DNA from: ANME-2 cluster archaeon
GTDB lineage: Archaea; Halobacteriota; Methanosarcinia; Methanosarcinales; Methanocomedenaceae
Assembly (NCBI GenBank): GCA_022353185.1
Contig: JAKRWB010000044.1
Span: 1-8,569, forward strand
Reading direction: 5' to 3'
Length of the DNA stretch: 8,569 nt
Positions 1-5,514 of the stretch are shown piece after piece. Positions within the stretch are counted from its first letter, which is position 1. Every line of letters begins with the position of its first letter. Made by a program: the position numbers and the translations under genes. Under the pieces are notes generated by a model that was given only the letters and a program-made list of their open reading frames with translations, did not search any database and was not told the DNA's origin.

Positions 1-2
1 AA

Positions 3-128
3 TTGGAAGTTGAAGAACTGATTACTGTAGCCGAGATGTTTAATTCAACAATATTGGATTTTATTGAAAAGCTGAACTCTGATAAAATAGCAGAGTTCAG
101 GAAGAAAATGGAATTATTATCTAGATAG
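3..128 (+). CDS. C-terminal fragment of an unknown protein (5' end outside window)
   Basis: An open frame enters from the left edge and ends at the TAG at 126-128, giving the last 41 residues of a protein. The visible part is charged and looks helical, with 'FIEKLNSDKIAEFRKK' near its end. There is no recognisable motif and I cannot assign a family. The composition looks like real protein, and the other two plus-strand frames hit stops within about 20 bases of the edge, which favours this frame. It points toward the minus-strand vapC, so the two genes converge. A short frame cut by the edge could still be chance. Confidence 0.5.
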   Translation: MEVEELITVAEMFNSTILDFIEKLNSDKIAEFRKKMELLSR

Positions 129-252
129 GTGTAATAATACCCCGCTTTACTTAAAAATTCCCTCCCTGGCGACACTCCACCGCCAACAACTGAATTTAAC
201 TACCAATCACCAGCAACGCCCAAAACATAATACTAATCTGCTTTTTATTGCA

Positions 253-378
253 ATATCTGCGTTCATCCGCATTTATCTGTGGTTCCAACTTATCACAAAT
301 CCACACGGCTGGCTGCCACCATGCCGCCAGTGCGGGCTGCGGTGGCAGGGTCAGTTGAATAGTTACACCCACACCAGG
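253..378. repeat. Long direct repeat, copy A
   Basis: This 126-bp stretch matches 1261-1386 in the same orientation at every position but one (A at 329, C at 1337). Similarity extends left to 237/1245 with three mismatches within 241-252. To the right the match stops abruptly after ACCAGG. On the minus strand the left end reads as three 10-bp units (AACCACAGAT, AAATGCGGAT, GAACGCAGAT). The right half is GC-rich and contains a strong hairpin at 313-348. Together with copy B it brackets the vapBC pair. No open frame or transposase is present in the repeat. Confidence 0.95.
313..348. repeat. Hairpin-forming inverted repeat in direct repeat copy A
   Basis: CTGCCACC at 313-320 pairs exactly with GGTGGCAG at 341-348. 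An inner arm (GCCAG against CGGGC) pairs less well here than in copy B because of the A at 329. No T-run follows on either strand, so it does not look like an intrinsic terminator. It may be a REP-like element or a transcribed structure. Confidence 0.7.
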
Positions 379-446
379 TCAGCAGCAGCATGTCCAGGCA
401 GAGGTTTGAGTGTTTCGGGATTGGGGGGGCAGGGATTAGGAACACA

Positions 447-833
447 TTAATGGATTCTTTCAATCTCATTTATTTTATCAAAATCACTGTCAAAGGAGAG
501 TATCTTTTTTATTTTATGTTTTTTCATTACTTCAACAGATGTAGCATCAGCCAGTGATAACGAACCATCATACTTAAGAAAGGTGTCAATTGCTTTTGAA
601 AGTATTTCTTCATCTGTAAAGTATATTTTGCAGTTGTCTATGAAGTATTCATAAAGGATCTTGCCTGCTTTTCCTCCTTCCAGAGACCCCACAAGTGTTA
701 CACTTTCGCTGATAATGAAGTCTGATATTATCATAGACTCATTTGTCTTGTCAACAAGTTGCAATGCATCTTTGTGCCATCTGTCTTTCTCTCTGGCAAT
801 GGCAATAAAGTATGATGAATCTACAAAGATCAT
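447..833 (-). CDS. vapC: VapC-type PIN-domain ribonuclease toxin
   Basis: A complete 128-aa protein of typical VapC length, made of a single PIN domain. Acidic residues expected for the Mg/Mn-binding active site are visible: D5 in 'MIFVDSSYFI', E43 in 'IISES', D96 in 'SLADATSV', and D115/D117 in 'LSFDSDFD'. Known family members cut RNA, often tRNA or rRNA, and slow growth when not held by their antitoxin. The ATG at 831-833 lies inside the end of the upstream antitoxin gene (ATGA overlap, shared bases 830-833), which indicates translational coupling and supports this start. All key residues are present, so the toxin looks functional. The RNA target cannot be read from the sequence. The pair lies between two 126-bp direct repeats. 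Confidence 0.9.
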   Translation of the reverse strand: MIFVDSSYFIAIAREKDRWHKDALQLVDKTNESMIISDFIISESVTLVGSLEGGKAGKILYEYFIDNCKIYFTDEEILSKAIDTFLKYDGSLSLADATSVEVMKKHKIKKILSFDSDFDKINEIERIH

Positions 834-1057
834 TTTAAGCCCTTCTGGACTAATTTCTTAGATTCTACTGCGTCTCCTTCTGTTTTTATCAAACCTGTTA
901 TATCCTGTAAAGTCCTTTTCTTTCGTGGTTGCACAAGTATCCCGTCTTCAGTATCTGTCCAGTCCAGAATGTCTCCGGCATTTATTTTATAAATTTTTCT
1001 TATCTTAGAAGGAATAACTGTTTGGAATCCTTTTGAAATTTTTGTTTCACTTAGCAT
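830..1057 (-). CDS. vapB: VapB-type antitoxin, AbrB/MazE/SpoVT fold
   Basis: A 75-aa protein whose first half matches the AbrB/MazE 'swapped-hairpin' DNA-binding domain: 'ISKGFQTVIPSKIRK' at residues 7-21, then 'INAGDILDW' at 25-33 and a 'GILVQP' strand at 39-44. The charged C-terminal half is where such antitoxins usually bind and block the PIN toxin. In this family the complex typically represses its own promoter. I chose the ATG at 1055-1057. An in-frame TTG two codons upstream (1061-1063) would add two residues. Neither start has a strong Shine-Dalgarno sequence. The stop codon TGA (830-832) overlaps the vapC start by four bases, so the two genes form one unit with the antitoxin made first. 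Confidence 0.88.
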   Translation of the reverse strand: MLSETKISKGFQTVIPSKIRKIYKINAGDILDWTDTEDGILVQPRKKRTLQDITGLIKTEGDAVESKKLVQKGLK

Positions 1058-1172
1058 TTGCAATCACATTTGTAACTTCATTTCCAAAGTATTTAATTAT
1101 TTGCTTAGTAAATTTTATCTCCTGTGAATTTGCATTGAAGATGCCGGGTGAGGGGGAAATCATTTTAATATT
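1058..1172. other. Region upstream of vapB, presumed promoter and operator area
   Basis: This AT-rich stretch is where the vapBC promoter should lie. On the minus strand a weak sigma-70-like pair can be proposed (TTCAAT at 1139-1134, TAAAAT at 1117-1112, 16-bp spacer), but the match is poor. No clear palindromic operator for VapB was recognised. A minus-strand open frame runs through here into vapB, but most of it comes from the neighbouring repeat and it is not called as a gene. Confidence 0.3.
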
Positions 1173-1292
1173 AACCGCAGATGGACGCAGATAAATGTTA
1201 TTTCGGAATTTAAATATAATTTCTTGGACATAAATGCAATAGAGTCTGTTTTTTGTTGTAATATCTGCGTTCATCCGCATTTATCTGTGGTT
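1173..1292. repeat. Imperfect palindromic element with GCAGAT-type decamers at both ends
   Basis: The left end on the plus strand reads AACCGCAGAT GGACGCAGAT. The right end on the minus strand reads AACCACAGAT AAATGCGGAT GAACGCAGAT. The two ends are thus imperfect terminal inverted repeats (15 of 20 bases match without gaps) around an AT-rich centre, about 120 bp in all. The right end overlaps direct repeat copy B. The structure resembles a small non-autonomous (MITE-like) or REP-like element, but no target-site duplication was identified. Confidence 0.55.
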
Positions 1293-1386
1293 CCAACTTA
1301 TCACAAATCCACACGGCTGGCTGCCACCATGCCGCCCGTGCGGGCTGCGGTGGCAGGGTCAGTTGAATAGTTACACCCACACCAGG
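1261..1386. repeat. Long direct repeat, copy B
   Basis: This is the right-hand partner of the repeat at 253-378, with 125 of 126 bases identical and an offset of exactly 1008 bp. It ends at the same ACCAGG, after which the two flanks diverge. Such high identity outside any gene implies recent duplication or ongoing homogenisation. Recombination between the copies would remove one copy plus the 882 bp between them, which is the whole vapBC pair and its upstream region. Confidence 0.95.
1321..1356. repeat. Hairpin-forming inverted repeat in direct repeat copy B
   Basis: CTGCCACC (1321-1328) pairs with GGTGGCAG (1349-1356), and the inner arms GCCCG and CGGGC pair perfectly around TG. C1337, the only base that differs from copy A, restores the inner pair. 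No T-run follows on either strand. Confidence 0.75.
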
Positions 1387-1728
1387 CGCATATCAACCAC
1401 CCACCCAAGCATCCATCCCCATTTCGCACCCAAAGCCCGCAGGAAGAATCGAAAAGCGCCTGACAGCCCCCACACCACAAGGGCGGGCGGAGCAGATCGA
1501 GACAGGCACCCAGGCAGGGTGAAGGCGAGAAGGGGCGGCAGGAGTGCTGAAGATGGGATGGGGGCAGGTTTTCATTCTTTTTTAAACGCAGATTTACGCT
1601 GATTAGATGTTGTGCATATTACACAAATTATATATTTCAACAGCCATGACCGTCACCGGCTGCGCCCAACAACACCCGAGGCCACCGCCCGCATACAGAG
1701 CACCCCGGTGCAGGGGATGAAGCGGGAA
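1387..1728. other. GC-rich spacer downstream of res with no convincing gene
   Basis: Positions 1387-1575 are clearly richer in G and C than the flanking genes, with C-rich then G-rich runs. The open frames across it translate to low-complexity Pro/Arg/His-rich peptides, which is typical of chance frames. Two decamer units lie at 1584-1603, followed by an AT-rich patch at 1604-1645 and another GC-rich patch up to the res stop codon. A small GC stem (CCCC 1703-1706 with GGGG 1713-1716) lies just after res in the direction of transcription but has no T-run, so no terminator is called. Confidence 0.6.
1584..1603 (+). repeat. Two decamer units of the ACGCAGAT family
   Basis: AAACGCAGAT (1584-1593) is followed directly by TTACGCTGAT (1594-1603). 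They match the units at 1173-1192 and, on the other strand, in both long direct repeats. This is a separate, third location of the same motif within 1.4 kb. Confidence 0.6.
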
Positions 1729-4356
1729 TCAATCCAACTCTGCAACCGTAGCCACCTGCCTATATTTCACATCATCAAACTCTTTGAAATGGGCATAACC
1801 ACACTTTATTTTTCTCTTTTCACTGCTTTTCAGTTCCTGCCCTGCTGACTTTGTTTCGGCAACGAAGTAAACGGTCTTTTCATTCATTTTAATCAATGCC
1901 CAGTCTGGATTGTAATTACCGATTGGTGTTTTTATCTTAAACCAAAAAGGCAGCTTAAAATAGAACTCTATATCATCCCTGCTTTCGCATTCTCTGGCAA
2001 AATCATATTCAACATTTGAATCGAGTGGAACAAGGTTACTGTAAATTGTCTTATCTTGTTTGGATATATTAAATGTCAGATCATTAACGTGAATCTCATA
2101 ATCCTCAAACAGACGCATTTCATACTCCTTCGCACCTATCTTCTCATACTTGATCCCGTCAATCATTAATTCATTAAGAATATCTCTTATCGCTGTGATA
2201 GCGTTGTCCAGAAAAAGTTGAGGATTAGTCAGAACATCACCAAGTCTGCCTGAATTTTTAAGTATTTCCAGAATAGTTGAACGGGTTAGCTCTGTTCGTT
2301 CCTGGATGTAGAACAGCACATCGGGTATCTTGAATGCTCCATCAAATGAAGTCGTATATGAAGCCTTGGTTTCAGTCGTAATACCGAATTCGTCAAACTG
2401 TAATTCGGTCTTAGTCGTCGTAATTAAGGCCTCTTTTATTGTCGGCATCTGTTCAACAGCTTTTGCCGCTTTTCCTATTAATTCACTGGTGTTGTATTCT
2501 ACCTTGTAGGATGTATGATACTTGATTCTGTCCCAGATGTCCTTAAATTTTTCATCCAGCTCAAAACCTTTGCGGTATTTTACTGTGGTTCTAGCGCGTT
2601 TATTCTTGATACGCCCCTCAAAGGATACTCCGCAATCCTCTTCAATTTCACTCTGTAATTGTTTGGCAAAGTCATCATATGATTCATTTGCAATCACTGT
2701 CAAACGATTAATTGTGGTATCCTGTATCCGGTTACCGGACATATCCACAGGAAGTCTTAATCCCCGCCCTATTTCCTGCCTTTTTTTCAATTCGGAATGT
2801 GTTTCGTTTAGGGTACATATTTGAAAGACATTTGGATTATCCCAGCCCTCTCGTAAGGCAGAATGGCTGAAAATAAAACGCAAAGGCTCGTTAACATCCA
2901 GAAGTTTCTCTTTGTTTTTCATTATCAACTTGAATGTGTCATCATCCGCTTTAGATTCACCTTTTGTGTCCTTCCATTTACCTTTCGGATCCTGAGAAAA
3001 ATAACCATTATGCACTTCATCCATCTCAAAGGGAAGTAATCCCTTGTAAGCTGCCTTGCCAGAGATTTCATGGTAAGCTTCTTCAAACCACTCTGCAAAC
3101 TTGCCTTTGAGTGGGATGCCATCTAAATCGTAAGATCGGTAATTTGCGACCCGGTCGATAAAAAACAGAGAGAGAACTTTAATCTCCTTATCTTTTAGTT
3201 TTCGCTCTTTTAAGAAATGCTCTTCAACTGTCCTTCTGATCTGTACTTTCATCACTTCATCGGTAAGACCACCGAAAGTATCACCAGTGAATAGAATTTC
3301 ACCGTTTGAAAGTTCGACATAACCACCAGAAATATCAATTGCATTGATAATATAGCCGTTTTTGTAAATATCCCTTTTATTGGAAAGATTGAAAAAATCA
3401 TCCCCGTTTTTTACCGTGACAGTTTTTCGCTTTACACCGTCCTTCGTATTCACATCGATCTTGATTTTTGCAGCGACACTATTTTTGCCAGGATTATATA
3501 CTTTTTCCAGACTTACAAAGGCTTCATTGAAATCATTTTCCGTAACAATGGAATCCACTTCTATCTGTTTTACCAGACCAAGATCATAAGCCTTTACCGG
3601 GTCAAGGCTGTAAACCATGTTGTATCGGTTGATGTGGGTAGCTGAATATCGCAAAGTGCACAATGGATTAAGGTTTTCAATGGCTTTTTTCCTGAGTTCT
3701 GTTTCCATGTTCTGCGGTTCATCCACGATCACAATGGGATTGGTGGCTTGAATGAACTCCACAGGTCTTTTACCTGTCAATTTGTCATTGGGCTTGTTGA
3801 TGATGTTTTCGTCCTTGGCGAATGAATCGATATTAATGACTAAAATCTGGATGTGGTTGTTAATGGCAAAGTTTCTCAGGTTTGAAACCCTCTTTGAATC
3901 ATAAACCCCAAAATTTACCGGAGTTTTGTCATAAAGGTTCTGAAAATGGTCAAAAGTAATCTCAAGATTTTTTAACGCACCTTCACGGATGGCAATCGAT
4001 GGGACAACGATAACGAATTTCTTGAAACCATATTTTTTGTTCAATTCATAGATCGTCCTGAGATACACATAGGTTTTACCAGTGCCAGTTTCCATTTCAA
4101 TGGAAAAATGCATTCCATCCAGTTCGGCAGAGGTGGGAATTTCATTTTCCTTTTGAATATTCTGCACGTTCGTTAATACCTGCTCAAGACTTATGGTTAA
4201 CTGGTTACCAACGCCGCCAATAGGTGTTATGGTGCTCCTATTATCGATAGTGAAGCTAAAGTCGCCGTGGTTCAGTGGCTGACCTTCAAACACTCCCACA
4301 ATAGCATTAATGGCATCATGCTGGAATTGCTGGTTCGGGTCAAAATGGAGTTTCAT
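1729..4356 (-). CDS. res: Type III restriction enzyme, Res subunit (SF2 helicase/translocase plus PD-(D/E)XK nuclease)
   Basis: A complete 875-aa protein. Superfamily 2 motifs appear in order: Walker A 'METGTGKT' (residues 88-95), motif II DEPQ (212-215), motif III SAT (238-240), motif V 'REGWDNPNV' (502-510) and motif VI 'QEIGRGLRLP' (527-536). The C-terminal nuclease has P817-D818 and E834-T835-K836, the PD-X15-ETK pattern of the PD-(D/E)XK fold. In the known family, Res joins Mod, uses ATP to signal along DNA between two head-to-head recognition sites and cuts about 25 bp from one of them. The ATG directly abuts the TAG of the upstream gene, with AGGA 10 nt before the start. No key residue is missing, so it should be active. 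Mod is separated from Res by two further genes, which is unusual for the basic mod-res arrangement. Confidence 0.95.
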   Translation of the reverse strand: MKLHFDPNQQFQHDAINAIVGVFEGQPLNHGDFSFTIDNRSTITPIGGVGNQLTISLEQVLTNVQNIQKENEIPTSAELDGMHFSIEMETGTGKTYVYLRTIYELNKKYGFKKFVIVVPSIAIREGALKNLEITFDHFQNLYDKTPVNFGVYDSKRVSNLRNFAINNHIQILVINIDSFAKDENIINKPNDKLTGKRPVEFIQATNPIVIVDEPQNMETELRKKAIENLNPLCTLRYSATHINRYNMVYSLDPVKAYDLGLVKQIEVDSIVTENDFNEAFVSLEKVYNPGKNSVAAKIKIDVNTKDGVKRKTVTVKNGDDFFNLSNKRDIYKNGYIINAIDISGGYVELSNGEILFTGDTFGGLTDEVMKVQIRRTVEEHFLKERKLKDKEIKVLSLFFIDRVANYRSYDLDGIPLKGKFAEWFEEAYHEISGKAAYKGLLPFEMDEVHNGYFSQDPKGKWKDTKGESKADDDTFKLIMKNKEKLLDVNEPLRFIFSHSALREGWDNPNVFQICTLNETHSELKKRQEIGRGLRLPVDMSGNRIQDTTINRLTVIANESYDDFAKQLQSEIEEDCGVSFEGRIKNKRARTTVKYRKGFELDEKFKDIWDRIKYHTSYKVEYNTSELIGKAAKAVEQMPTIKEALITTTKTELQFDEFGITTETKASYTTSFDGAFKIPDVLFYIQERTELTRSTILEILKNSGRLGDVLTNPQLFLDNAITAIRDILNELMIDGIKYEKIGAKEYEMRLFEDYEIHVNDLTFNISKQDKTIYSNLVPLDSNVEYDFARECESRDDIEFYFKLPFWFKIKTPIGNYNPDWALIKMNEKTVYFVAETKSAGQELKSSEKRKIKCGYAHFKEFDDVKYRQVATVAELD

Positions 4357-5514
4357 CTACTTTTTTTCCTGTCTTTTAATTATGGCAACAAATATTTCAC
4401 CTTCGGTGTCGTTTATAAAATCAATATCTGGGTAGTGCTTTAATGCTCTTCTTATTCCAGTTCCTATCCCCCTGTACGGCAATTCTTTTGTGGCAAACGA
4501 GGTGATAATATCGTTTCTGATATTGGAGTTCCCGCTTTTAATATTTTCAATGGTCAGGTTGTTGGGTATTCTTCCCGGGCTAATGATTTCGACCCTATCG
4601 TCAAAAACAAACAATCTTATTGGCGCATTGATGAAATAATTCCTGTGTATTAGTGCATTCACAATCAATTCTTCCAAGACTATTGGCGGTATTTCCAGAT
4701 CGCCCAATGTATTGATGCCTTTGTCTTGCTGCGTGTATTTTAAATTCCTCTTTAGGAAATCCATTGCACCCTCAAATTGCAATTTCAATTTTCCTTTTAT
4801 ATCCACATTATCCCGGTATTTGTCTCCCGCAGGGTCATTTCCAACAAAACATACTGCCTTTATGATAAATGCAGATTTGTACTTTTCCGGTTCTTTACTA
4901 AACAATAGCAACCCGGCAAGATTTAAATTGCTGTCTTTTGCCAGATTAAGATTATTCAGCAATTGCATCAAAGGAACGTCAGTTTTTTCGACATCTTCCT
5001 CATACTGATTCTTGTAGAATGTTTTGAAATATTTTAAATCAATATTATTTTCTGTTGTTCCTGTAACGGGAACTTCATCTGCATGAACAAGGTCGGAACT
5101 TTGGAAAAACCTTCTTAATTCCTCTTTGGAAGTAACCCGTCTTTTGTCTGAACCACTTTTTACCCATACTACGCCATTATTATCCATATACGGTTTATCG
5201 GTTCCTTCTGTAATATGGACTATCATTAAAAGGTTATCACCGACTTTTATATTCTCAGTAATGGGATTGATAGGATTCTTCACATTGTTTGTTGAGGTAT
5301 TACTAACCAGTTCGTTAAGACGTTTAATGTCATCGATTGATAACCCAACAGGCTTTCCATTATCATCTGCGCCGATGATAATCATGCCACCTTTGGTGTT
5401 AGCACAGGCAACCATTTCTCCGGCAAGAGATACAGCATTGGTAATATTTTCCTTAAATTGATGCCGGCTGTCTTCGCCTCTTTCCAATATCTCTATTAAT
5501 TCTAATGCTTCCAT
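4357..5514 (-). CDS. AlbA_2 (Schlafen-type) domain protein with C-terminal HATPase_c_4 domain
   Basis: A 385-aa protein. The N-terminal AlbA_2 domain covers about residues 10-130: 'EDSRHQFKEN' (14-23), 'ANTKGGMIIIGADDNGKPVG' (38-57) and 'VKSGSDKRRVT' (118-128). The C-terminal part (about 275-380) resembles HATPase_c_4 of the group often mislabelled 'RecG-like': 'EELIVNALIHRNY' (281-293), 'DRVEIISPG' (306-314) and the glycine-rich 'RGIGTGI' (348-354). AlbA_2 domains are thought to bind nucleic acids. Family members serve as regulators or defence accessories, so the exact role here is unknown. Many relatives have a further winged-helix C-terminus, but this one stops just after the HATPase domain. 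The start at 5514 overlaps the upstream gene by 13 nt and has AAGGA upstream. It may regulate the operon or work with the PHP-ATPase; both are inferences. Confidence 0.85.
   Translation of the reverse strand: MEALELIEILERGEDSRHQFKENITNAVSLAGEMVACANTKGGMIIIGADDNGKPVGLSIDDIKRLNELVSNTSTNNVKNPINPITENIKVGDNLLMIVHITEGTDKPYMDNNGVVWVKSGSDKRRVTSKEELRRFFQSSDLVHADEVPVTGTTENNIDLKYFKTFYKNQYEEDVEKTDVPLMQLLNNLNLAKDSNLNLAGLLLFSKEPEKYKSAFIIKAVCFVGNDPAGDKYRDNVDIKGKLKLQFEGAMDFLKRNLKYTQQDKGINTLGDLEIPPIVLEELIVNALIHRNYFINAPIRLFVFDDRVEIISPGRIPNNLTIENIKSGNSNIRNDIITSFATKELPYRGIGTGIRRALKHYPDIDFINDTEGEIFVAIIKRQEKK
4367..4370 (-). promoter_or_regulatory. Ribosome binding site of res
   Basis: AGGA on the minus strand lies 10 nt before the res ATG, inside the end of the upstream gene. 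It supports the start at 4356, where the stop TAG (4357-4359) is immediately followed by ATG. The arrangement fits termination-reinitiation coupling. Confidence 0.6.

Larger units (their letters stand above)
129..446. other. Intergenic region between convergent genes, containing direct repeat copy A
   Basis: These 318 bases lie between the plus-strand gene fragment and the end of vapC. Positions 129-236 show nothing I can assign. Positions 237-378 hold the left copy of the long direct repeat. Positions 379-446 include a G-run (GGGGGGG near 423-429) and end at the vapC stop. No stem followed by a T-run, as expected for an intrinsic terminator, was found for either converging gene. Confidence 0.7.

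Noticed and set aside
313..348. Repeat hairpin as an intrinsic terminator for vapC or the left gene
   Set aside because: The stem is strong but no T-run follows on either strand, and an identical stem also sits upstream of vapB, where a terminator for vapC makes no sense.
1047..1280. Minus-strand 77-codon open frame overlapping the start of vapB
   Set aside because: Most of it is translated from the palindromic repeat element and its end runs into vapB in another frame. The last 25 residues look protein-like and could be a gene remnant, but there is no motif or good start to support a gene.
253..1386. The two long repeats as a CRISPR array or insertion-sequence ends
   Set aside because: There are only two copies, each 126 bp, with 882 bp and a gene pair between them, and no cas genes. 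They are direct rather than inverted, and no transposase gene lies between them.
1363..1602. Plus-strand 79-codon open frame in the GC-rich spacer
   Set aside because: The product is a low-complexity Arg/His/Pro-rich peptide, it begins inside the repeat and has no ribosome binding site. An opposite-strand frame covers the same bases, as is usual for chance frames in GC-rich DNA.
1612..1848. Plus-strand open frame running into the end of res
   Set aside because: Its last 120 bases are antisense to the conserved Res C-terminus, and the rest shows no recognisable protein features.
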